From Acidobacteriota bacterium (GTDB taxonomy: Bacteria > Acidobacteriota > Terriglobia > Bryobacterales > Bryobacteraceae), in assembly GCA_017307505.1 (NCBI GenBank), contig JAFKEE010000023.1:62001-126000 (forward strand): a stretch of DNA of 64,000 nt, given 5' to 3'. The translations under genes were made by a program, and so were the position numbers. Positions 52,007 through 60,520 of the stretch are shown in pieces. The notes beneath the pieces were generated by a model that was given only the letters and a program-made list of their open reading frames with translations, ran no database searches and was not told the origin of the DNA. Position 1 is the first letter of the stretch; each line of letters starts with the position of its first letter.

Positions 52007-52920
52007 CGTGCTGTCTCCACTGCACGCCGGAACCGGGCGATCATCGTGTGGAGTCCGTCGACGCCCGGCCGCCAATCCGAGGAATGCCGCGACCATCGCT
52101 GCCATTGCTGGCCGTTGAACATGTGGGCGACATCGGCCGCCGTGGGGTACTTTCCGGACTCCCGCAGTTGAATCCACGGGTGGAGGAAGAACATGTCGGG
52201 GCAGGCATCCGGGTAGCCACAGGGCAGCATGATCAGGACGTCTGCCTTCTCATGGTTGTACTTCCCGACCGGCAACTCCATCCCATTCAGGACGACGCCG
52301 GAGGTCTGGCCGTCCACGGCGAGCTGGTAGGGAATTCCGTGGGTCTCCAGGTATTCCCGATCTCTCATCGGCAGCCCTGCTGCGCCCTCCGTCGTCTGCT
52401 CCAGGACCGTGATGAAGCGCTCGATGCCGGGCTTTGAGAGGTCGATGATGTCGGTCGCGCCGATCTCCCGATCCTGGCCGCCGCGCACTTCGAGGTAGAG
52501 CGCGTAGCCCGGCTGGATGTTCGCGAGGCGCCGCAGAACGGTTCCGCTGATCGGAGGCTTTCCCCATTCCATCTGGTGGCCGTCGATCGTGAACTTGAAG
52601 GAGCGGTCCGTGCGGACGAAGATGAAGCGTTCCGCGCCACGGCCGCGGATGTCGAACGTCTCGTCGAGGCGCACATCCTCGAAATCGCCGTTCGGCATCA
52701 GTGCCACAAGGCTGAACTCTTCGACCGGCCGGGCACCGGCGGCCTCCAGAATCTGGCGGCCGAGAGGCACCGGGTCGGAGATCTCGACGGTGCGGAATTC
52801 GAGGGTCTCGTCGGCGACCTCAATATGGTACGCCTGCCTCGGGAGGGCGTGGTGCCCTCCACCCGCTGCGGCGGAGAGGTCGTCGACATCTTGAGTCGGG
52901 GGTGTTGTCTTTTCTGTCAT
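52003..52920 (-). CDS. multiubiquitin plus E2-like protein
   Basis: 305 aa. Two beta-grasp (ubiquitin-like) repeats: about 30-105 (AYHIEVADETLEFRT...) and 106-173 (SFKFTIDGHQMEW...), followed by an E2-like domain (195-300) with LPCGYPDACPDMFFLHPWIQL and WQRWSRHSSDWRPGVDGL. C234 and C240 are possible active-site cysteines. Both ubiquitin-like repeats are N-terminal, so the usual free Gly-Gly tail is absent. CGGAG 7 bases before the ATG is the ribosome site, and it is paired in a hairpin (see 52924-52968). Role: substrate and conjugase for the E1. Confidence 0.78.
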   Translation of the reverse strand: MTEKTTPPTQDVDDLSAAAGGGHHALPRQAYHIEVADETLEFRTVEISDPVPLGRQILEAAGARPVEEFSLVALMPNGDFEDVRLDETFDIRGRGAERFIFVRTDRSFKFTIDGHQMEWGKPPISGTVLRRLANIQPGYALYLEVRGGQDREIGATDIIDLSKPGIERFITVLEQTTEGAAGLPMRDREYLETHGIPYQLAVDGQTSGVVLNGMELPVGKYNHEKADVLIMLPCGYPDACPDMFFLHPWIQLRESGKYPTAADVAHMFNGQQWQRWSRHSSDWRPGVDGLHTMIARFRRAVETAR

Positions 52921-52923
52921 GCG

Positions 52924-52968
52924 TTACTCCGTTTCTCGGAAGGCTTCGTTGCCTTCCTAGAGGAGTAA
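52924..52968 (-). promoter_or_regulatory. hairpin that sequesters the Shine-Dalgarno of the multiubiquitin gene
   Basis: On the transcript, UUACUCC pairs with GGAGUAA (plus-strand 52962-52968 and 52924-52930, 7 bp), and GGAAGGC pairs with GCCUUCC (52951-52957 and 52938-52944, 7 bp) with a 6-base loop. The 3' arm of the outer stem is the Shine-Dalgarno of the next gene. It resembles an RNA thermometer or an anti-SD attenuator and lies in the 75-base gap after the helicase-nuclease gene. Confidence 0.65.
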
Positions 52969-52995
52969 TCGCCGCTCACCGGCCGAACCGGTAAG

Positions 52996-55900
52996 TCATT
53001 CTGAAAAAACCTCCGTGGAGAGCGGACCGTCGGGGAGAACACCACAAATGAAGAAGGATGGGCATCGCGCGCACGTCGCAGTCTGCTTAGCCGGAAACCT
53101 CCCGGCGCGGATCTCACCCATCACCTCACCAATCGTTGTCCGCCGGTTAGCCAGCTTCCGCGACGTGAGTTCCACGGGAATAGTATTCCCGTCGCTCAGA
53201 AATGAGAGCTCGACCACATAGCCGCGGCCCTGGGCATCGGCTGCAAGCCGGAAGGCGGCTGTCCCCAGGCTCTCCCCAGCCTTGGAGGAGCCGTGCCCAG
53301 TTTTGACACGGCGTAACGTAATCGCGCCTGACGGACTGGAGAGCGCCAAGTCGGGCTTCACCACGATGTCGCCATAGTCGGTGGTCAAGCGCAGAACCGG
53401 GACCGGGAGCCGTCCGTAATTGGCGCGTCCCTGAAGATAGTAGCCGATCAACTGACGTGCGATCCTCTCGAATTCATCGCTGGATCCATGGTCAGCCGGT
53501 CCCATAGCCGTCCAAGTCTCTCTGAAATGGGCATCAACATCGACGGCAGACGGGGCAGCGGTGGCATCTGCCGACAGCCAGTTCACAACATCCTGAACTG
53601 CGTCGTGCATCTTCATGAACGCAGTTTCAGTCCGCCGGCCGCCGACCCGGAGGATGTGCGTGTAGAAGAACCTCCGCGGGCAACGCTCGAAAAGGGCCAG
53701 TTGGTGATCCGTGATGGCGACAGACCCTTCGAAGTCGATCGTCACCGCCCGGTTCTCTGGGTCGGGCGGGAGGCTTAGTGCGGGTTTGAGGCTCTTCGAC
53801 AGGATCGTTTGCCCAAGGCGATCCAGGAACGGGGATCGGGGCCGGCTGTTGCCGTTTGCCTTCTTGGTGGGGGAATACAGGCAGAGCCGATCCCGTGCCC
53901 GGGAGAGCGCAACGAAGAACAGGCACTCCTGCTCTTCATCATGAGCCTCACGCTGCGCTACTCTGCCACGCCCCGCGGCTCCTTCAATCATGTCATCGGG
54001 CGGTGCGATCCCGGCGCCGAGCCCACCGGATCGCGGGAGAGTGTCGGAGTTCATGCCGGGAAGGTGAACAACTGGAAACTCCAGGCCCTTGCTTCCGTGG
54101 ATCGTCAGAAGTCGGACCGCGTCGATACCCTGGGCCGCGGCCGGGAGCTGACGCAATTCGCGCTCGTCCGAGAGCAGCACGAGTCGACGGATATTGTTCA
54201 GAAGCCTGCTGATTGGAAAGCCCGCTTCTCCTCGTCGCGGGACCCGGACGGAATTCATGAACTGCCAGATGGCAATCCCCTGCGAGCGGATGCTGGTGTC
54301 GGTGGCAGTAGCTATCTCGGCGGCCGTGCGGCTGCGGTCGAGCAGGATCGTTGCGAGGGCTGTCCACGGTGACGCTGCAGGCTCAATCCCGGTCAGGGTC
54401 GCGGCCACTTTCTCCAGTCCTGCTTTGCCAGGAGCGGATATTCCCGGGATCGTGTCGATCTGCGCTGTCCATTCCAGTGGCTTCACTTGCTGGTTTCGCA
54501 AGTGGGCGAGCACCGCAGAAACGTCTCCCAGTGGCATTGAGAACGGAACTGTGGCTGCGAGACGTACGAGTCCCATCGCCCGCCCATCGACGATGAGCGA
54601 AAGCAGAGAGAGAAGATCGCGGATCTCTTCGCGTTCGAACAGGCTGCCAAGATAGAGCACGGGCACGCCGAGGGCCTCTAAGCCAATGGCGAACTTTCCG
54701 AGGCGTTCCACTCCTGAACAGAGCACGGCTTGGTCCCGAAACCCATGGCCGGCATCGCGTAGTTCCAAGATGTTTTGAGCCACGGCGGCGATCTCGTCGT
54801 CCGCAGTCTCCACCGCGATGTACTCGGGCTTGAACCCGTTCGGCCCTCGGTCGGATACCAGTGAGACGTCGGTATTCGCGGCAACCTTCATGTCAGCTTT
54901 CGCAAACTGAACGAAGGTGTTCGTGATCTCCTCGGATGATCGGTAGTTGATGGTGAGCCGGCCGCGGGCGCCGCCGGGGAAATCGTCAATGCCGAACCGC
55001 TGCACGTTGAATGCTGAAGCACCGCGGAAACGGTAGATTGACTGCTTGGCGTCGCCTACGACCCACAGGTTCCGCCCATCTCCGGCCAGGGTCTTCAGGA
55101 GTCGAACGCTGCTTCGGTTCACGTCTTGGAATTCGTCGACGAGGATATGCTCGTACTGCCCCATTAAGTGGGCGCGCACCTCAGCGTCGTTCTCGCACAG
55201 TCGAACGGGCGCCGAGACGAGGTCCCCGAAGTCCACGCAACCCAGATCCTTCTTGAGCGCTTCGTATGCTGCGAAGATGGTGGCCACCTCGAGACTGCGC
55301 TCAGCATCGGTCCGCTCCTCGTCGGTCGTCGCTGACGCCAGCATGGCCTCCGCCAGGCGTCGATAGTCTGTTGCGTCGACGACTTCGTCGTTTGCACGGG
55401 AAATAGCGGCCAGGACTTCCCGCAACTTCATGGTAGGGTCCCACAGGTCGTTGAAGTGTACGAGACCGAGCTTCGGGAGCTTGTTTTCCAGCAACTCGAT
55501 CGCCTCGGCACGGTCCATCAGCCGAGGCTCAGAAGGCAGGCTAAGCCGATCGTGAAACCGCCGGAGAAGGTCAAGACCGAAAGCGTGGAAAGTTCCGACC
55601 CAGATCGCTGCGGCATCCGGCCGTTTCGAAAGTATCCGGTCCGTCAACTCGGAGGCGGCCTTGTTCGAAAAGGTAAGGACGAGTATGCGTCCTGCATCGA
55701 CTCCAGAACTGAGCAGCCACTCAACTCGACTTACGAGCGTCTGAGTCTTGCCGGTACCCGGCCCGGCTTCTACGAGATAGGGCTTTCCGAGGTGGTGCGC
55801 GGCGGATTCCTGATCGCCGTTCAGCGGCTTGGGAGGTTTCGCCGCCGCTTCTTCTCGGCAGATGGCCGGCAGCAGCAGAGCATCCAGAAGCTGCTGAACG

Positions 55901-56412
55901 ACGACTGGAAATGGTGCCAGAAATCTTGCAGAGATGGCGGACGCTGTCGCTCCCTCTTCAATATGAAGCCGCCGAACCAGGAGCCTCGGAAGAAGAAACT
56001 CGCGGGCGAAGATGTCAGCTTGAACCTCTCGACGCTCGCGCCGACTGTAATCGACCACCCGCTCTCGGCCGATCGGCGCGGATTCCGCTGCCCGCGCGGG
56101 ATCGGGACCGACGGCTATTGATGGATCTCGGTCTCCCCCGAGTTCCACATGCCCAATCTCGTGCGCGACAAGAAAGGCATTGGTGAACTCGTCGCCTGCA
56201 TCCTCGTGCAGGATAAGGAGTGCGTCCGGATCGTAAATGGCTCTTCCTCCGCGGAGACGGACGTCATTCCTGGGAATCTTTTCAACTTCGATGTCTCGTC
56301 TCGTCGCCTCAGCCAGAGCAAAGCCGTACGACTTCGCGGGATCGCACCCGCGAGTAGTTGCCGCTTCGTGGAGTTCCGCCGCCCGCTGCCGAGCAACTTC
56401 AATTCCGTTCAT
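52996..56412 (-). CDS. ImmA/IrrE protease + UvrD-type helicase + PD-(D/E)XK nuclease fusion
   Basis: 1138 aa. The N-terminal zinc protease has HEIGH (84-88) and an REVQADIFAREFLLP segment. UvrD/PcrA helicase motifs follow: AGPGTGKT (216-223), ILVDEFQD, VVGDAKQSIYRFRGA, LLTIHGSKGLEF and VALSRARDRL. The C-terminal RecB/AddB-type nuclease has DLALSSPSGAITLRRVKTG and the iron-sulphur cysteine pattern CPRRFFYT ... CARCPSFFIC. Such a fusion of regulatory protease to a DNA helicase-nuclease is uncommon. It overlaps the upstream regulator by 14 bases and is followed by the SD-hairpin and the multiubiquitin gene. Confidence 0.88.
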   Translation of the reverse strand: MNGIEVARQRAAELHEAATTRGCDPAKSYGFALAEATRRDIEVEKIPRNDVRLRGGRAIYDPDALLILHEDAGDEFTNAFLVAHEIGHVELGGDRDPSIAVGPDPARAAESAPIGRERVVDYSRRERREVQADIFAREFLLPRLLVRRLHIEEGATASAISARFLAPFPVVVQQLLDALLLPAICREEAAAKPPKPLNGDQESAAHHLGKPYLVEAGPGTGKTQTLVSRVEWLLSSGVDAGRILVLTFSNKAASELTDRILSKRPDAAAIWVGTFHAFGLDLLRRFHDRLSLPSEPRLMDRAEAIELLENKLPKLGLVHFNDLWDPTMKLREVLAAISRANDEVVDATDYRRLAEAMLASATTDEERTDAERSLEVATIFAAYEALKKDLGCVDFGDLVSAPVRLCENDAEVRAHLMGQYEHILVDEFQDVNRSSVRLLKTLAGDGRNLWVVGDAKQSIYRFRGASAFNVQRFGIDDFPGGARGRLTINYRSSEEITNTFVQFAKADMKVAANTDVSLVSDRGPNGFKPEYIAVETADDEIAAVAQNILELRDAGHGFRDQAVLCSGVERLGKFAIGLEALGVPVLYLGSLFEREEIRDLLSLLSLIVDGRAMGLVRLAATVPFSMPLGDVSAVLAHLRNQQVKPLEWTAQIDTIPGISAPGKAGLEKVAATLTGIEPAASPWTALATILLDRSRTAAEIATATDTSIRSQGIAIWQFMNSVRVPRRGEAGFPISRLLNNIRRLVLLSDERELRQLPAAAQGIDAVRLLTIHGSKGLEFPVVHLPGMNSDTLPRSGGLGAGIAPPDDMIEGAAGRGRVAQREAHDEEQECLFFVALSRARDRLCLYSPTKKANGNSRPRSPFLDRLGQTILSKSLKPALSLPPDPENRAVTIDFEGSVAITDHQLALFERCPRRFFYTHILRVGGRRTETAFMKMHDAVQDVVNWLSADATAAPSAVDVDAHFRETWTAMGPADHGSSDEFERIARQLIGYYLQGRANYGRLPVPVLRLTTDYGDIVVKPDLALSSPSGAITLRRVKTGHGSSKAGESLGTAAFRLAADAQGRGYVVELSFLSDGNTIPVELTSRKLANRRTTIGEVMGEIRAGRFPAKQTATCARCPSFFICGVLPDGPLSTEVFSE

Positions 56413-56968
56413 CGCCTGAGAGATCCTGCCTCAATTCGGTCTCCTGCGATTCGGTCAGAGGTGTGTTCCGCACCAACTCGCTGAAGGTGACCTGATCCGG
56501 CACCGTGGGCTTCTGGTCGGCTTTGAAGCTGAGAGCCGCCGCCGCTGCAGGCGGCTGTTCCAAGTATGACCGGACAGCGTCTACGGGAGCCCCCAGAGCA
56601 TTTGAGAGACGATTGAGAAATCGCACCGGGATCGATGCGGGCACGACCAAGCGGTCCCTGAAGGCCACCAGAATGGAACGTGGAATATTCAAGCTACTCG
56701 CAAGCGCCGCGAAGGTGGCTCCCTTGATGTCGTTGAAGAGCCTTTCGGGTCGGCGCTCGGCAGCTTCCGCCGTGGCCGTAACGGGCGCGTCAGCCGGCAC
56801 CTCGGATTCCCCGAGTTCAGCGACCAGCCGAAGTTCGTGAGACAGGTCGATCAGCTCCTCTGCGAGTTCGGGGTACCGCCGGAGGTAGTTCTCGAGTGTT
56901 TGCCGGTCGTGTTTGGGTTCGACCGAAAACGCATATAAGACGTCTTCTGCGAGTCTTCGGTCGATCAT
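56399..56968 (-). CDS. small regulator next to the ImmA-helicase gene
   Basis: 189 aa. The N-terminal helices (DRQTLENYLRRYPELAEELIDL) and a helix-turn-helix-like FAALASSLNIPRSILVAFRD segment suggest a DNA- or sigma-binding regulator of the kind often placed between sigma factor and ImmA genes. ATG overlaps the sigma stop as ATGA (56965-56968). It may be the target of the ImmA protease domain, by analogy with ImmR/ImmA pairs (inference). Confidence 0.7.
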   Translation of the reverse strand: MIDRRLAEDVLYAFSVEPKHDRQTLENYLRRYPELAEELIDLSHELRLVAELGESEVPADAPVTATAEAAERRPERLFNDIKGATFAALASSLNIPRSILVAFRDRLVVPASIPVRFLNRLSNALGAPVDAVRSYLEQPPAAAAALSFKADQKPTVPDQVTFSELVRNTPLTESQETELRQDLSGDERN

Positions 56969-57774
56969 CTGCTTTCCCCTTTAGGCGACAGGAGCTTGCG
57001 GAGCGTGGCGTGCGCACGGTCTCGTCGGTTCCGGACGGTCTTTTCTACACACCCGAGAACCTTGACCATTGTGACCGTGTCTGGGTCGCATGAATCAATA
57101 GGAATGTCCTGTAGTTGCAATTCGATCACCCTTCGCTGATCATTCGGCAAAAGATCAATCGCTGCGAGAAGCCGCTTCCGGTAATCCGACTCTTCAAATT
57201 CGTAAACTGGATCGCTCTGCAGTCGAACGAATGCTGCTTCCACTTCGCGCGTGTGCTCGTTGGGCTCATCATTCAAGTAGAGTGGAGCGTCGCGGTCCGC
57301 ATCCCGTTTCACCTTCCGTCGGGCGGTCGAGCGCGCCTTGGCGATGGCCATGTCGAACCTGACTTCGAAGAAGTCTAGATGTTCTTCGTAATCAAGGCGA
57401 TCCCGGCAAAGCATCTCATCAAACTGCGCCAGCACGGCGTCGCGGATATCTGCTGCCGCTGCCGACTCTGAGGCGCGCCTATCGCCCGGTGCGAAACGCT
57501 CGACCGGAGGAAGCGCCTTCAGGATGCGCTGCCTCAAAAACCCGAACAGCGCTTCGAAATGATCACCATTGGTAAGGCGCGCGACTCCCCGCAGTACGTG
57601 GAGCAGGCACTCCGAGGGGACATATTCCGGGTCGCCGCGGCTCGTAATCGCGCACCGCTGAACGAATTCGTCGATGGGTAGCAACAGAAGAACGTCTAGC
57701 GCGGCCTCCACGTTTGGAGGGCGTTGATAGATGCTGCCGTCCTCAAGCTTCTTCTTCCTTAGAGGTTCTGCCAA
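56965..57774 (-). CDS. sigma-70-family (ECF-like) sigma factor
   Basis: 269 aa. The C-terminal part has a sigma region-4-like pattern: RLLAAIDLLPNDQRRVIEL then VKVLGCVEKTVRNRRDRAHATL. Region 2-like helices lie near 125-165. The TTG start has AAGGGG 8 bases upstream. It is the first gene of the ubiquitin-like operon and may direct it or coregulated targets; such sigma genes occur beside ImmA regulators. Anti-sigma gene not seen. Confidence 0.75.
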   Translation of the reverse strand: MAEPLRKKKLEDGSIYQRPPNVEAALDVLLLLPIDEFVQRCAITSRGDPEYVPSECLLHVLRGVARLTNGDHFEALFGFLRQRILKALPPVERFAPGDRRASESAAAADIRDAVLAQFDEMLCRDRLDYEEHLDFFEVRFDMAIAKARSTARRKVKRDADRDAPLYLNDEPNEHTREVEAAFVRLQSDPVYEFEESDYRKRLLAAIDLLPNDQRRVIELQLQDIPIDSCDPDTVTMVKVLGCVEKTVRNRRDRAHATLRKLLSPKGESR

Positions 57775-57799
57775 AAAGGGTCCCCTTGGCTATCGCGAG

Positions 57800-58024
57800 C
57801 TACTGTTGGTTCCAATACCAATGTTCGCCGAATTCCAACTCGTCCATCATCGCAGGAAATAGTCGAGTCCCAAGGAGCTGCGAGAGCACCTCCAACTGAA
57901 GTGTGCGGCCACCGACGACATTCCGCGACGATTCAGAATGAGGACGACTCCACAGCACGGGGTGGGCGTGCGTGCGGGTCAAATTCGCCGAGTTGCCGAT
58001 AGCTATGACAACCCGGCTTGGCAC
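57800..58024 (-). CDS. small hypothetical protein, GTG start
   Basis: 74 aa, unrecognised. The final portion GEHWYWNQQ is Trp/Tyr-rich. GTG is preceded by AAAGGG at about 5-6 bases. It lies 25 bases before the sigma gene and 17 bases after the decayed gene, in the same direction. Could belong to the ubiquitin-like operon. Confidence 0.4.
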   Translation of the reverse strand: MPSRVVIAIGNSANLTRTHAHPVLWSRPHSESSRNVVGGRTLQLEVLSQLLGTRLFPAMMDELEFGEHWYWNQQ

Positions 58025-58041
58025 TGGCCCTTTCTTCGTCG

Positions 58042-58704
58042 TCAGCGTATCCTCTTTGTCGCGGCCCCCTTCCTTTTCGTTGTTGCACCCTTCTTGGTGC
58101 TGGATCTTTTGCGGGGAGTATTGTCTCGAACTGTCAGTGGGTCGGCGACGTCGACTTCCTGCCGAATTATCTGGCGGAAATTTACCTCATCCTTCGCTCG
58201 GGCGTAAGCGATGGCGTGCCGGTCAGGAATGGTCCTGACTGAACGGTTCAGAGACAGATACATTTCGTACTGCTTTCTACCTGAACTGGTCAACTCCCGC
58301 CAACCAACCTTGAAAGCGGTGCTCGTTTCCGTGGAAGATGCAGGGCCGAAACCTGCTTCACGGAGCTTAGCCACGGCTGAACCGGCGGCCAATGTGATCG
58401 CATCCCACGCCGCACCTCGGATGATGCCTTCTCACATGACGCCAGCTATGGCGACCAGCCAGGGCGGTGGCGGCAACAGACTGGCTGCGCGCCGCTCCTT
58501 CGGAGGAAGTGCCTGCCGACGGCGGTGGTATTCGCCGTACATGAACTGGTAGTATGTGACCTCCCACATCGGTGGCATGCGTAACCTTGGGTCAGTGGAT
58601 AAGGGCATAGCCATCGGTGCGGCGCGCCTCGAACTAACGCTGACCTCAAGCGTGGCTGGATCAACCTTCAGGAAAGCAACAGGTCGCAAAGTTCTTGGCA
58701 TCAC
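58042..58704 (-). pseudogene. hypothetical gene split by one in-frame TGA
   Basis: Two open stretches share one frame: 58704-58435 and 58431-58042, separated only by TGA at 58432-58434. The joined protein would be ~220 aa. Around the stop, WLVAIAGVM then EGIIRGAAWDAITLAA reads as one continuous helix, suggesting a Trp (TGG) or Arg (CGA) codon was mutated. The C-terminus is Lys/Arg-rich (TKKGATTKRKGAATKRIR). No family recognised. GTG or ATG at 58704/58701. Confidence 0.5.
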
Positions 58705-59011
58705 ACCGATTATCTAAGAGTTCGTTGGCTCGTCACAGTCGTACCGCGCAGCTAGGCGGGAAACACGATGGTGCTACGTCTTTGCGGAGCCGGAGAAAGC
58801 CCACAGGGTGTGAAGACTGTCCGCGACAGTGAGAGAGCGGCTCGCCTTGCCCAGATGTCCCGCCGTGAAATCTGATCGCGGCATCTCTCCCGTTCTTGGC
58901 ACCAGATTGACGAATAGCGCCGTTCCTGAGAAGTGCAGGTCAAACGGATGATCTTGGCTGTCGGTGTTGGGCGTAGCTTCCTGACAAATAAAAGAGCTGG
59001 AGAGGTGCTGA
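58705..59011. other. intergenic region
   Basis: About 307 bases between the VirB10 stop and the start of the decayed gene. ORFs here lack ribosome sites and look like shadows. May hold a promoter for the leftward 58.7-50.2 kb genes; none assigned. Confidence 0.4.
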
Positions 59012-60520
59012 TCAATGTTGGGGAGACGGGCTGCCTGCGCCTGCACTGTTGATCTGCATCAAGCGATTCATCTCGCGGATTTCGTTGCGAATCTGAATCA
59101 TCTCCTGCAACTCCTGATCGGACATGCCAGTTCTGCTTGCCGTAGGGGTCGCCTTCGAATCAGCGTCACGCGACCGCCTCGCCTCCGTTTGATGCAAAAC
59201 TAAGTAGAACCTAGTGTTAGCTGGCACCGTCACAACGATGTTCTGCTGGTACGCTAGGCGCGCCATCTCCTGCTCACCCGCCAACGCTACGTTGGAGGCA
59301 ATCCGCTCGCGAAGGAGGATCGAGTTGTCAATACCGCCGGTGAGTCCCCTCCCGCCAACAGCAAAGGCCGCAATCGTGCCCACGCCTGTAAGTGCCCGCG
59401 TCAGGAAGCGCTTGCCGTGGTTCTGGCCCGACACGTCTCCTCGCAGAGCCTGTCGCTGCATGCCGAGAGCGGTTCCCGCAATCTCTTCAACTTCCCCATT
59501 CGGAAACTCCAACGAGTAGAACTTGAGCGTTACCCACCCCTGTGGTGTCGCGCCTGTGAGTTCACCGTAAGCCTTCGTGCCAGCTGGCACCAGGATTTGG
59601 CCGTTGTCTTCGTAGTTGTACTCAACGACCGCAATCACGGGAGCTTTTGCCGCGGAACTGACTCCGTGCTGAAATCGAGCGATCAGCGCCGTCCCCTGCG
59701 GCAAGTACCGCCCTTCCACGCGCCGGATCACTGGTCGAACCTGTTGCCCCCCAACCCTCAAAGCCGTCTGGGAGCGCACAAATACTAGCGAGGACTTGCC
59801 GAGTTGGGGGACTTCCTTGACGGGCGGAGCAGCAGGCTGAACATTCGCCGGCTTCTGCTGCCGGCTTTGATACTCCGAGATGGCCTCCTCCCAGTTGGTC
59901 ACGTTGCTGGGCTGTCGAGGCGGCGCAATGTTCTGGCGGCGGTACGCCTCCATGAGTGCGGGATCGGAGAAGTTCGCCGATGCCAGATCCCTGGCGGGTG
60001 AAGGCAGTGGTTTGGTGGGACTGGCCGACGGCGGGTCAGGGGGCAGCGCTGCCGCACGGTTCCGCATCGTTCCGAGCAGATCCTGTTCGGTCAATTCGTT
60101 CGACTCCTCATTCGGCTGCTGGTTGACGCTCAATTGAGGAACCGCCGATCGTTGTGCGACCTCCGGATTTGCTGGGACCGATGATGGTCTTCCTAGATTG
60201 GGACTCGTTCCTCGAGGCTTCCTCGTGCCGTCGGCGTCCGTTGTGAACAGTCCGATGAATAGAAACAGGCACGCGACGCTCGCCCCGACCAGGATGACGA
60301 GCCCGCGTGTTCGCTCCGCCGACTTCAGGTCACGGCTCTCCGGAACCGGCCCAAGGCGGGCGCGAATCCTGTCGAGCAGCGAAATCGGCTTCGCATCCTG
60401 ATCCGATGGCTCGGCTTCTGTACGCTCCGACCCGGGAGACTCCGGATTGTCCGTCGTCTTGGATAGGTCGGTCGCGACATCCTCTTCGTGATCGCGCTGT
60501 GGGATCTGTTCATTGGCCAT
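59012..60520 (-). CDS. VirB10/TrbI-like T4SS protein
   Basis: 502 aa. A charged cytoplasmic N-terminus, one transmembrane helix (about 82-100, GLVILVGASVACLFLFIGLF), a Pro-rich periplasmic stretch, and a C-terminal beta-barrel domain with LPQGTALIARFQHGVSS, GQILVPAGTKAYGEL and VTVPANTRFYLVLH; this is the VirB10/TrbI order. GAGGAGG 7 bases upstream selects the ATG at 60520; the open frame further up is a shadow. It spans inner and outer membranes. Overlaps the VirB9-like gene by 11 bases. Confidence 0.9.
   Translation of the reverse strand: MANEQIPQRDHEEDVATDLSKTTDNPESPGSERTEAEPSDQDAKPISLLDRIRARLGPVPESRDLKSAERTRGLVILVGASVACLFLFIGLFTTDADGTRKPRGTSPNLGRPSSVPANPEVAQRSAVPQLSVNQQPNEESNELTEQDLLGTMRNRAAALPPDPPSASPTKPLPSPARDLASANFSDPALMEAYRRQNIAPPRQPSNVTNWEEAISEYQSRQQKPANVQPAAPPVKEVPQLGKSSLVFVRSQTALRVGGQQVRPVIRRVEGRYLPQGTALIARFQHGVSSAAKAPVIAVVEYNYEDNGQILVPAGTKAYGELTGATPQGWVTLKFYSLEFPNGEVEEIAGTALGMQRQALRGDVSGQNHGKRFLTRALTGVGTIAAFAVGGRGLTGGIDNSILLRERIASNVALAGEQEMARLAYQQNIVVTVPANTRFYLVLHQTEARRSRDADSKATPTASRTGMSDQELQEMIQIRNEIREMNRLMQINSAGAGSPSPQH

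Noticed and set aside
58752-59046. Two small minus-strand ORFs (87 and 90 aa)
   Set aside because: No ribosome sites, overlap each other and look like random frames in the gap.
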